From an uncultured Eubacteriales bacterium (GTDB lineage: Bacteria; Bacillota; Clostridia; Oscillospirales; Acutalibacteraceae): DNA of 16,971 nt. The stretch covers positions 1-16,971 of the forward strand of contig CAKSSR010000035.1 of the NCBI GenBank assembly GCA_934489735.1. Reading direction: 5' to 3'. Below, piece after piece: positions 7,911 through 16,020 of the stretch. The notes beneath the pieces are model-generated. The model worked only from the letters and a program-made list of their open reading frames with translations, was not told where the DNA came from and made no database searches. How positions within the stretch are numbered: the first letter of the stretch is position 1; every line of letters begins with the position of its first letter. A program made the translations under genes and the position numbers.

Positions 7911-8009
7911 TAAATCTCCCCCTTTTTTAATCGTCTATCATTTTTTCTTGCTTTTGTTATACTAGTTTTCCCTCAGATTAAGTCAAATCATAAAGCTATA
8001 CACCTCTTT
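7911..8009 (-). promoter_or_regulatory. Duplicated leader, copy B (promoter-like boxes, M-I-stop minigene, RBS)
   Basis: This is the second copy of the leader at 5551-5645, placed between the 449-aa and 751-aa genes. On the minus strand GAGGTG precedes ATGATTTGA (7991-7983), a start-Ile-stop minigene. TTGACT (7986-7981), 16 bases and TAGTAT (7964-7959) form a promoter-like pair with the same spacing as in copy A. GGGGGAG (7922-7916) precedes the GTG start. The SD-ATG part resembles the functional start region of the 449-aa gene (AGAGGTG...ATG at 9380), so it may be the relic of a gene start. Confidence 0.5.
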
Positions 8010-8030
8010 GCTATTTATGCTAACTTGTTT

Positions 8031-9380
8031 TCAGTCTCTATCTTCATCCTTCAATAATTTTTCTAGTCTAACGGTATCTTCATCTATGTCATCACCATTG
8101 TCATATTCCTGATCAAGCATACTTTCTAACATCCTTGATTCTTCCTGTTCCATTTGTAATCTTTTTGTATTCGCCTCAATTGCATTTGTACTTTTTTCTA
8201 ATATTATATCATGAATTATCAATAACCTTTCTATAAAGTTCTTCTCATTTCTATCCATATCTGTTGGTCCTTTTTTAAGATCTGCTAAGCCACCACTATA
8301 CTTTTCCCCTTTTACAATTTCATTTACATCTCCATAAGTTGTATTCCCTATCAATTTCAAATTTCTTAATTCTTCTTTATTTATAGCTTCTGAGACATTA
8401 AAATTATTATCTTTACCATCAATCTGCTTGTAAGACGTTTCACCTTTATAATCATTTATTTCGATAATCTTAGCTATATCTTCAATTCGTTTCAAAACAT
8501 CTTCATCATGTTCATCAAACTTATAATCCTCTACACTGATATCTTTAGAATAATCCGGATATACAAAGTATTCTTTTTCATTCTCTTTATTCTCATTCAA
8601 AATTAAAACTTTAAGCTCCTTTTCCGAGGAGGTATAATCATAACTTTTCAGCCCATAGAATAGATTTTCTTTAACCGATTGTGACTTTTTCTTTGATGAT
8701 ACTTGCGGAAGAGGTCGTCTATATCCTTTAACAACTCCATCAATTGCTAAAATTACGCCTTTAATTGCTTCACTAAATTTATATTTCAATAGTTCTCCTG
8801 TCACTTCCTTTATTTCATTAATATTTTTTGTAAGTTCAGGTTGTTTTTTAATACGATCATCTATCTCTTCCCCATGAGACTTGTCAATATTTTGCATTCT
8901 TTCTGTTTGGGATGCAATTGCTTGTACAATTATTTCCTTTGCTTCTCCAAGCTTTGTTACCAAATCATCATCAAGTTTAATATTTTTTCCATTTGGCAAC
9001 GTATCGCTCTTTATGTCACTTTTGTTTTCAATTCTATTTACATACATAAAAATTTCTTGTATCTTTCTTTTTAATTCATCATCAGCAATAGGTTTTTCCC
9101 CTTCACCATTAACATTATGTTCACTCCCGCTTGCATTATCATTAGCATTAGAAGCAGGAGGCTGCCCAGCCTCTGTCACTGGCTGAGCATTTTCTTCCTG
9201 TTCTCCACAGACTGCCTTAAATTCGTCAAGACGTTCCTTTACTTCCTTACCTTTACTTTCTATTGCCTCTATTTCGGGTTTAAATTTTTCACCGGTTATC
9301 TCTTGATTATATTTCCGTTTAATCTCATTAAAGTTACTTTCCGTTTCTTTATATTGATTTTCTATCTCTTGTACAGTCAT
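8031..9380 (-). CDS. 449-aa leaderless modular protein, function unknown
   Basis: Residues 1-58 read as a charged helical hairpin (QEIENQYKETESNFNEIKRK, then FKPEIEAIESKGKEVKERLD). A low-complexity linker follows at about 60-98 (Gln, Pro, Asn, Gly, Ser; ASNANDNASGSEH), resembling ASNSNIGPANGDASGS in the product of the next gene upstream. Residues 100-220 form a helical module. Residues 255-300 contain a beta-like segment, KEYFVYPDYSKDISVED, then a helix, resembling segments of the 751-aa protein. The tail (410-449) is very acidic. No signal peptide, membrane segment or catalytic motif is seen. ATG start with GAGGTG upstream. The gap to the preceding gene is only 24 bases, consistent with one operon. 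The downstream gap of 121 bases holds the duplicated leader. Confidence 0.8.
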   Translation of the reverse strand: MTVQEIENQYKETESNFNEIKRKYNQEITGEKFKPEIEAIESKGKEVKERLDEFKAVCGEQEENAQPVTEAGQPPASNANDNASGSEHNVNGEGEKPIADDELKRKIQEIFMYVNRIENKSDIKSDTLPNGKNIKLDDDLVTKLGEAKEIIVQAIASQTERMQNIDKSHGEEIDDRIKKQPELTKNINEIKEVTGELLKYKFSEAIKGVILAIDGVVKGYRRPLPQVSSKKKSQSVKENLFYGLKSYDYTSSEKELKVLILNENKENEKEYFVYPDYSKDISVEDYKFDEHDEDVLKRIEDIAKIIEINDYKGETSYKQIDGKDNNFNVSEAINKEELRNLKLIGNTTYGDVNEIVKGEKYSGGLADLKKGPTDMDRNEKNFIERLLIIHDIILEKSTNAIEANTKRLQMEQEESRMLESMLDQEYDNGDDIDEDTVRLEKLLKDEDRD

Positions 9381-9404
9381 AAACGTTCACCTCTCTATAG
9401 CCAT

Positions 9405-11487
9405 TTAATTTTGGGACCCATTTCCCTGATCACTGTTGCTATCTGCTCCTAATTTTTCACCTAATTTATTAACTGATTCTGTAAATTCGTTAACTGTTTC
9501 TTCAAGCTCTGCTTCCATTGCCTTAATTTTTTCTTCTAATACCTTAATAGCTTCATTTATCGATTCCACAAACGGTGCTATTCCCTGATTCAGTAAATCT
9601 TTTCCTGTTATAATGTTAACTTTGTCATTTCCCTCTATTTTTTGGCCTAAAATTTCTTTAACTTCATTAAGTAAATCTAAAACATCTTTAATTTTTAAAT
9701 CATCGGCCTTAACTTTTTCATCTCCCTCAACAAAAACTAATTTTGAACCTTGTCCGTTAATAAATCTAACCAATTCACCTATTGACATATTACTTACCCC
9801 GTTTTTTCCTGAAAATTCATCACAAACTTGTGACAGCACTTCTTTAAACCCTTCATTTATATGTTCTAATTTATCTTTACTAAACCTATCAGCCACTTTT
9901 CCAGCAATTAAAATGCTAAATACAACTTCTTCAGATTCGTTTCCAACTTTGACGGCTTTCTTTTCTTCGGCTTCCTCATAAAATTCTTCGACTTCATCAT
10001 CGTCTGTTACCGCATTCCCTTTTAATTCTTCAATCCTTGCTTCTATTCTCTTTAATAGTTCCTTGCCATAATCAAATTCGTGTTTATATTTTACTAAAAC
10101 TTCTACAAATTCATCCTTTTTATTTTCTGGTGGATTAAGAGTTAATATTTGCTCCATATATTCTTTAATATTTCGTTCACAGTCAGAATTCAAAGTATAT
10201 TCCCCCGCTAGAACATCTTTAACCTCTTCTATAAATTTTCTTAAATTTTCTTCCGTTGTCGAAGATGGTGGCGGTGCTGCTGGTTCCCCTGCTCCAGCTT
10301 CTGGCATTGTCTGGGGCACTGTAGATACTGCTTCTTCAATGATTTGTATTGTTTCATCTAATAAACCCTTTATTTCTTCATTATGTGGACTTAAATTTGT
10401 CTCAAGTTCTTTTAATTTTCCTATCACACCATCACTATTTTGTATTGTTTTATCTTTTAAACCTTCCAATGCACGTTCTATATTTGGTTTTAATACTCGC
10501 AATCTTTCTTCTACAGTTCCTTTTGCTATTGGGTTAATTTTATCTTTAATTATTGACTTTCCGTTAGTATCTTTTATCTCATTTAAAACTTGAACAAAGT
10601 TCGTTAATATATTTGCTGTCGGCGTTGGGGGTAGTGCTCTCGTTCCTGCGCTTTTCCCTTGTTTTGCTGTGGATTCATCAAGGGTATTTATTGCTTCCTC
10701 TATTCTTTCTATTTGTTTTTCTAAGCTAGCATTACTTGTTTTAAGTATACCTAATTGATTCATTATATCTTTCTTATTTCCTATTTGTAAGGTTTTACCT
10801 TTTGCCTTTGCAGCAACCAGTTTTTTTAATTCTTCTTCTATTTCTTTTAATACATCTTCTGCTTTTCCCCCTTCACTTTTTATTTCAATCGTAACATCTT
10901 TGCTATCTTCACTTTTGATACTATTAATTTGTTTAACAAGTTCTTTAAGTGCTTCATCAGTTGCTTCTGCTTGTTGTTGCTGTGCATCTGCCACTTCTGG
11001 CAATGGTGCTGCTGGTCCCCCTGTTTCAGTTGTAGTTGTAGCTGCTGGCGCTGCTTTCCCTTGCTCTGTACTGCCTGATGCATCTCCATTAGCTGGCCCA
11101 ATATTACTATTGCTTGCTGCTTCAGTCGCCCCCCCCTTCTGGCAGATTTGCACCTGCTGCTTGTGCTTGACTTCCTGCACCTTGGGTTGTTTGAGCTGGC
11201 TGACTTGTATCGTTTCTGGCTTCTGATAGTCTATTACCTTTAACTGGTCCCTGAGGAAATTGGAGGCCATTCGAATTAGATTCTGATTTTTTGTTGTATT
11301 CTAGTCTTGCTCTTATATTTCTCACACTTTCAGTCAATTCTAGAAGAATAGCATCATTATCTTCTTTTTCTTTACCGCTTAGCTTTTGATTTTCCTTATT
11401 ACATTCACTGAGTACTTTTTCATACTCTCTAATGACTCCTTTATATTTATTTACTACCTCTGGGTCTAATACATTTGAATTTGGCAT
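9405..11487 (-). CDS. About 693-aa modular protein split by an 8-G tract (frame-off state or sequence error)
   Basis: Two overlapping frames form one gene. The first starts at ATG 11487 after GGGGTG and encodes a helical hairpin (NKYKGVIREYEKVLSECNKE, then DAILLELTESVRNIRARLE, to about residue 65). A Ser/Gln/Ala/Gly linker follows, and the frame stops just after a G run (LPEGGGD, 121 aa, stop at 11122). The second frame is open from 11270 to 9405; its only early ATG (11270) has no ribosome site. From the G run onward it continues the same style of linker (GATEAASNSNIGPANGDASGS, then Ala/Thr/Pro/Gln). Reading across with 7 G gives 693 residues (694 with 10). Downstream are several 80-110-residue helical modules joined by linkers (PPSSTTEEN, PTPTAN), and SKLVFVEGDEKVKADD near merged residue 581, resembling segments in the 449- and 751-aa proteins. 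No signal peptide or membrane segment. Function unknown. Confidence 0.75.
11129..11136 (-). repeat. 8-G homopolymer at the frame break
   Basis: Eight consecutive G on the coding strand, the longest G/C run in the window, lie exactly where the reading frame changes. With 8 G the upstream frame reads GAA GGG GGG GGC GAC TGA and stops. With 7 or 10 G it joins GCG ACT GAA and stays open to 9405. Confidence 0.95.
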
Positions 11488-11500
11488 TAATAATCACCCC

Positions 11501-14482
11501 TTATTCTGATTTAATCATTTTTTTGTTTTTTATTTTTTCTAACCATTCTCTCATCTTTTCGATAATTTCGCTAATTTCATTTGTTCTTACCCTTATATCT
11601 TCAGTCGTCACATCTTTTCCAAATTCTATTTTATCTACCTCTTTTAGCCGCTTATATTCTTCTAATAAATTTATAACTTCTAAAATTCCACCATATTTTG
11701 AATTTTCAGCAAGTTGTTTAAATTGCTTAAGCATTTCTTCCACTACCGCTAATTCTATTTGTGTTCCTTCTCCATTAGTTGCATTTTTAATGAATTCACT
11801 AATCTTTTTAATTACTCCTTCAATATTACTACCAGTAGGGTCACTTAAAACGGTAAGCAGTTCTTGACATTGCTGATTATCTCCTTGTAGTCCTATCAAA
11901 GTAGCTTTTAATGATATGCATATTTCGCTTAAATTACCAGCATGTCCTTCGCCTGGCTTAGTATTTACTTCTGCTGCAGCTGACTGCTGCTCACTTTGGC
12001 CTGCCTTTGCTTGTTGTTTTGCACTACTTGCTGCTGTACTTGTTGTGGTTGACTGCTGCTCACCTGGGTTTACTTGTGGTTCTGTAGTCGCTGCGGCGTC
12101 GGTTGCTGAGTCTTGTTTCGCTGGTGGTTCTGTAGCTTGGGTGGTGCCTGCCTGCTTAGGTGCAAAGTCGTTTAAACATGCAATGGCATCGTTTATTGCA
12201 ATATTTACATCATTTATACTAATTGTTTTCCTACTTCCCGGCAATTCTATATTCTCTTTTTTATTTGAAAGTCCTTCTTTTACACTCTGTAAATTACTTT
12301 TAATTGTATCAATACTATTGTCACTAGTATTTTCATCATGTTCTTGCAAAGGTTTAAGTTGATTATAATACAACCACTTTTCCCCAAGTTTTCTCCCAAG
12401 AAACCAAGCTAAATTATAAACCGCTTCAATAAATTCATCCAATGTTTCTGTTTCTTTTCCCGTAAATTTTTTCAAGTGTTTTTGTACAGTTGTCATTTTT
12501 CCCTTCTTTTCGCTGTCCTTTTCGATTTTGTCATGTACCTGTCCCAATTCTTTTCTAACTTTACTTATCAAAGCATCCAAGTCTGGTTGAGATTTTGCTT
12601 CTTCTTTCTTTTCATCAGTTGCTCGTGGTTGGCTCTGCTCCTCTACTGCTGTTTCTCCTGTTGGCAATGCTGCTTCTTTCTTTTCCTCAGCTGCTTGTGG
12701 GGTTTGCTTCTCTCCTGCTGGCTCTAAAATACTCTTTAATTCTTCTAATTTTTTTTCATCATATATTATTTCTACACCTTCCTTTCTCTTCTCATCTTTT
12801 TCACTTTCTATACAAAGTAAAGCATCATATAAGAATTCAGATTCATTATTTTCACTATTTCTATTCTGTCTTAACTCATCTTTGCATTCACATAATGTAT
12901 TGATGAAATTTTCAGAAGTATAGGTTCTTTTTTCCAAAGCTTTACAAATGGCCCCTCCACTTATTCCTCCTAATGAAGATGGTACTTCATTTCCACTAAT
13001 GCTTAGTATTGCACCTAATATTGCTGCCTCTGCTTCTTTTCTTTTCCTTTCCGCTTCAGCCGATTCCTGTTCTTTCTTCTCTCTTTCTTTCTTTTCTTCC
13101 TCTTCTTTCCTTTTCCTTTCCGCCGCTTCCTGTTCTCTCTTCTCCTTTTCTTTTTCTTCTTTCTCTTTTGCTGCTCTTAATTTTTCTTCTTCTGCTTTCC
13201 TTGCTGCTGCCGCTGCTTCAGCCGCTTCCTGTTCTTTCTTCTTCCTTTCTGCCTCAGCCGCTTCCGCCTCCGCTTTCTTCATATCTTCCTCTTCTTTTCT
13301 TTTCCTTTCTGCCGCTTCCTGTTCTTTCTTCTCTCTTTCTTTCTTTTCTTCCTCTTCTTTCCTTTTCCTTTCCGCCGCTTCCTGTTCTCTCTTCTCTCTT
13401 TCTTTCGTTTCTTTTTCTTTTGCTGCTCTTGCTTTCTCTTCCTCTTCTTCAGCTTTCTTCTTTGCTGCCTCTGCCTCTTTTCTTGCTTGCTTTTCCTTTT
13501 CTTTCTTTTCTTCTGCCACTTCCTTCGCTATCTTTCTCTTCGCTTTTCTATTTTCCAATTCAGCTTTGTATGCCTTTCTTCCTTCAGCATTCTTTTTCAT
13601 CTTTATGGCATAATCTAGATTATCAACGGCATCTTGTACTTTATCATCATCCAATCCAAAATGTCCTAAAGTATGGTTAACTAATATTTTCTTTAATAAA
13701 CTAATGTTTTTACACTTATTGTTACCCTCAGCATCTTTACCATCAAGTAAAGAAATCCCTCTATAAGATCCTTCTTTATTTATTTCGTCGATTAAATAAC
13801 GCATTTTCCCTTTAAAATCTCCTGAATCCTTTGATTGTATCATTCTTATTCCTTCTGCAATAGAGCTTTCTTTATATGGAATTATTCCTTTAGCGTCATC
13901 TTCAATTGCTTTCCTTGCCTCTTCGTCAGTTTTATCATCTTTCTTTGCTTTATTCTCTACTGTTTCATCATAATAAAAATCTACTTTCTCAATGCACATC
14001 TTTAAATTTGCCTTAAATTCGTCGCTCTTCAAAGGGAATGGTACGTTCCCTTCATCTACAAGTTTTTGTATCTTATCTAGTACTTCCTTAAGTTCTTTTT
14101 TTAAACTATTTATTTTTCTACTAATTCTATTTCTCATTTCTATATTTCCTACACTACCTTTATCTTTTTCAGTTCCTAATATAGCTAATTTCGAAATAAA
14201 TTCACGTAGCCATTTTTCTTTTTTTTCAGGTTCAAAATTTGTTATTGCTAAACTTAGTCCTGGATTATTTATACCACTTCCATAGAGCTTATCGATGTAT
14301 TTAAAATCATCTTTAAATTGCTCCAAATCAATCTGATTCAGTTTATTCTCTTTCTTTCCACCATTTCCTTTTGCATTTTTTCTAGCCTTCGCTTCCTCTG
14401 CTTTTGTTTCTAAATCTTCAAAAAACTTTAAACATCTATCAAAATTTTCTATAAGCGCCTCATATTTTATTGGAATTCCCAT
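11501..14482 (-). CDS. 993-aa protein with long charged helix and helical modules, function unknown
   Basis: I start it at ATG 14482-14480, eight bases after GGAG; an in-frame GTG at 14491 overlaps that site. The product begins MGIPIKYEALIENFD. Residues about 8-70 look like an extended helical hairpin, followed by a helical domain to about 295. Residues about 300-487 are almost only Glu, Lys, Arg and Ala (EKREQEAAERKRKEEEEKK), typical of a single alpha-helix or coiled coil. A segment of about 45 residues in it occurs twice, 84 residues apart. Then come a globular-looking stretch (about 488-570), a linker rich in Gln/Pro/Ala/Glu (about 590-625), a helical module (about 630-800), a Thr/Gln/Ala/Ser linker (about 803-865) and a final helical module (about 870-993). 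No signal peptide, membrane segment or catalytic motif. The TAA stop lies 13 bases before the next start. It may be a scaffold or spacer protein, but that is inference. Confidence 0.8.
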   Translation of the reverse strand: MGIPIKYEALIENFDRCLKFFEDLETKAEEAKARKNAKGNGGKKENKLNQIDLEQFKDDFKYIDKLYGSGINNPGLSLAITNFEPEKKEKWLREFISKLAILGTEKDKGSVGNIEMRNRISRKINSLKKELKEVLDKIQKLVDEGNVPFPLKSDEFKANLKMCIEKVDFYYDETVENKAKKDDKTDEEARKAIEDDAKGIIPYKESSIAEGIRMIQSKDSGDFKGKMRYLIDEINKEGSYRGISLLDGKDAEGNNKCKNISLLKKILVNHTLGHFGLDDDKVQDAVDNLDYAIKMKKNAEGRKAYKAELENRKAKRKIAKEVAEEKKEKEKQARKEAEAAKKKAEEEEEKARAAKEKETKEREKREQEAAERKRKEEEEKKEREKKEQEAAERKRKEEEDMKKAEAEAAEAERKKKEQEAAEAAAAARKAEEEKLRAAKEKEEKEKEKREQEAAERKRKEEEEKKEREKKEQESAEAERKRKEAEAAILGAILSISGNEVPSSLGGISGGAICKALEKRTYTSENFINTLCECKDELRQNRNSENNESEFLYDALLCIESEKDEKRKEGVEIIYDEKKLEELKSILEPAGEKQTPQAAEEKKEAALPTGETAVEEQSQPRATDEKKEEAKSQPDLDALISKVRKELGQVHDKIEKDSEKKGKMTTVQKHLKKFTGKETETLDEFIEAVYNLAWFLGRKLGEKWLYYNQLKPLQEHDENTSDNSIDTIKSNLQSVKEGLSNKKENIELPGSRKTISINDVNIAINDAIACLNDFAPKQAGTTQATEPPAKQDSATDAAATTEPQVNPGEQQSTTTSTAASSAKQQAKAGQSEQQSAAAEVNTKPGEGHAGNLSEICISLKATLIGLQGDNQQCQELLTVLSDPTGSNIEGVIKKISEFIKNATNGEGTQIELAVVEEMLKQFKQLAENSKYGGILEVINLLEEYKRLKEVDKIEFGKDVTTEDIRVRTNEISEIIEKMREWLEKIKNKKMIKSE
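13066..13203 (-). repeat. Long direct repeat in the charged-helix region, copy 2
   Basis: About 135 bp here closely match 13318-13455, displaced by 252 bp (84 codons, in frame). It encodes the second KEREKREQEAAERKRKEEEE-type segment. In-frame spacing means recombination between the copies would change helix length by a whole number of residues. Confidence 0.85.
13318..13455 (-). repeat. Long direct repeat in the charged-helix region, copy 1
   Basis: This is the partner of 13066-13203, nearest the 5' end of the gene. The match is nearly perfect over its first 75 bp or so (plus strand) and then diverges gradually. Confidence 0.85.
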
Positions 14483-14490
14483 TATCTTCA

Positions 14491-14494
14491 CTCC
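14491..14494 (-). promoter_or_regulatory. Ribosome-binding site deciding the start of the 993-aa protein
   Basis: GGAG lies eight bases before ATG 14482-14480. Its last G is the first base of the alternative GTG start at 14491, which therefore cannot use it. Confidence 0.75.
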
Positions 14495-14509
14495 TATCTG
14501 TTTATATAT

Positions 14510-15985
14510 TTATTCATTACTAAAAAGGCAACGTAGTTCTCCTTCAATTCTTTCTAAAAGATTAAGTACTTTATCAAATTTTTTACCATCACTACAAAAC
14601 TTTTTTAATTCTCCCTTCTTTTCTTTTATTACTTTAGATTTGCCTAACCGGCTTTCGGAATCATCAGTACTTCCAAAATCCTTTTGAACTCGTTCCTTAA
14701 TTTTGCCAAGTGCCCCCTCATAAGTATCGTTTTTATTTATTAAATTGCATAAAATTTTAGAATTTTTTATCATTTTCGATATAAAATCATTATTTTTTAT
14801 TCTTTTATCTTCATTAATTCCTTTTAAAATCTCTTCTACTTGGTCCTTCTTTAGTTCCACTTCATGACCAAATACTGTATCGTCTTTCCCATAACTCTCA
14901 CTCATACTATTCTTAAATCTTTTTCTAAATGCTTGTAATAAATCTTTGTTGCTAACAACTGCTTCATTACTTATTTTTATATTTTTCTCTTCGACTTTTT
15001 CTGCAAACAATTCATTAAATCCCTTAAGAAATTTTACTTCTCCTGTGTCATCTTTTCTTTTAAATTTAACTTTCTTTTTAACGCTTTCATATAGTTCATA
15101 TAATGTACTGGCGTTGTCTTTAAAATAATCATCTATAGCCTCTTCGTAAATATTACTTTCACTAGTTGCATCTTCATCATCCAAATTATGAACAGTGAAC
15201 TCTAACCCTTCTATTTCTATACTAGAATTACCAAAGGAGAAATTTTTAAATCCTTGTTCCTTTTTAAAGTTTTCTTCAAACTTGTCCATACTTTCACTAA
15301 ATAACCTCCCTTTTAATTTTTCAAATTTGCTTTTAAAATCTTTTTTCTTTATAAAGACAAGTCCATTTTTTATCGTCGCTTCCAGTCTAATATACTTTTT
15401 AAGTAATCTACAGTCATTTTTGAAGCTTTTACTTTCTTGCTTCTCAGCTTCTTTACCTTCGAAGGTAACATCTCCAATTACTTCATATCCTTTCGGATAT
15501 GTACTTTCCTTTTCTATTTTCCCTCCTCCATCTAACTGAAAGCCTCCCTTAGTAAAAAGATATTTAATATTATTTTCATTTAGTTCTAATTTCATATCTC
15601 CATCTACTACTAAGATTAGATTTCTTGTAGGAATATTCTCTATTTCCATCCTTACTCTTGTATCATCTTTATATTTACCTACGTCAATACTGCTTACAAC
15701 ATTTTCCTTGTCTATATCAGCATCTTTTATGCCATCATATTCATTGATACCCTCTAGAACCCTTTTAACATTTTCTTCTTCATATCTTACAAATTCTAAA
15801 TCATCATCCGATATTTCACCATATCCTTTCAATCTAATGCTAATTTTATCTGCACCATAGCTATGAAATTTAGCTTTTACCCCCCCTACTTCAGTCGTGA
15901 AGTAAAAGTTTGTATCCTTATACTCATCTTTTTCACGCAAATACAGCGCCGTGCCAACCAAAGCACTAAAATCTTTTCCTTCCAT
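14510..15985 (-). CDS. 491-aa protein, first gene of the large operon, function unknown
   Basis: I do not recognise this protein. The start is placed at ATG 15985-15983, a few bases after AGAGGTG (15997-15991); a TTG six codons upstream would lie before that site. Residues 1-170 look mixed alpha/beta with short beta-like segments (NFYFTTEVGGVKAKFHSYG, KISIRLKGYGEIS, NLILVVDGDMKLELN). The remainder is Lys/Glu-rich and mostly helical. Unlike the other products of the operon it has no evident N-terminal hairpin and no Pro/Ala/Gln linker. It has no signal peptide or membrane segment. Gly34-Gly35 are encoded by a 7-G run (15880-15886), near enough to the start that a one-base change would abolish nearly the whole protein. 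The stop lies 18 bases before the next gene's GTG codon and 27 before its preferred ATG, so co-transcription is very likely. Confidence 0.78.
   Translation of the reverse strand: MEGKDFSALVGTALYLREKDEYKDTNFYFTTEVGGVKAKFHSYGADKISIRLKGYGEISDDDLEFVRYEEENVKRVLEGINEYDGIKDADIDKENVVSSIDVGKYKDDTRVRMEIENIPTRNLILVVDGDMKLELNENNIKYLFTKGGFQLDGGGKIEKESTYPKGYEVIGDVTFEGKEAEKQESKSFKNDCRLLKKYIRLEATIKNGLVFIKKKDFKSKFEKLKGRLFSESMDKFEENFKKEQGFKNFSFGNSSIEIEGLEFTVHNLDDEDATSESNIYEEAIDDYFKDNASTLYELYESVKKKVKFKRKDDTGEVKFLKGFNELFAEKVEEKNIKISNEAVVSNKDLLQAFRKRFKNSMSESYGKDDTVFGHEVELKKDQVEEILKGINEDKRIKNNDFISKMIKNSKILCNLINKNDTYEGALGKIKERVQKDFGSTDDSESRLGKSKVIKEKKGELKKFCSDGKKFDKVLNLLERIEGELRCLFSNE
15880..15886 (-). repeat. 7-G homopolymer near the 5' end of the 491-aa gene
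   Basis: Seven consecutive G on the coding strand cover codons 34-35 and the first base of codon 36. The frame is intact at this length. Confidence 0.95.
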
Positions 15986-15990
15986 GAAAT

Positions 15991-15997
15991 CACCTCT
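15991..15997 (-). promoter_or_regulatory. Ribosome-binding site deciding the start of the 491-aa protein
   Basis: AGAGGTG lies five bases before ATG 15985-15983 and downstream of the alternative TTG at 16003, which it cannot serve. Confidence 0.75.
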
Positions 15998-16020
15998 ATA
16001 CAAAATTATTTACATATATA

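Noticed and set aside
10880..11101. Minus-strand 73-residue Gln-rich open frame
   Set aside because: It overlaps the Ala/Thr/Pro/Gln linker of the 693-aa protein in another frame, a by-product of the repetitive CAG/GCA sequence.
11122..11270. ATG at 11270 as the start of an independent 621-residue gene
   Set aside because: No Shine-Dalgarno sequence precedes it, and the first 45 residues are the wrong-frame reading of the upstream linker. The frame makes sense only from the G run onward.
12948..13680. Two long plus-strand open frames (over 220 codons each) rich in Ser, Phe and Leu
   Set aside because: They are the complement of the E/K/R/A repeat region of the 993-aa gene, where codon composition excludes stops on the other strand. 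No ribosome site supports them.
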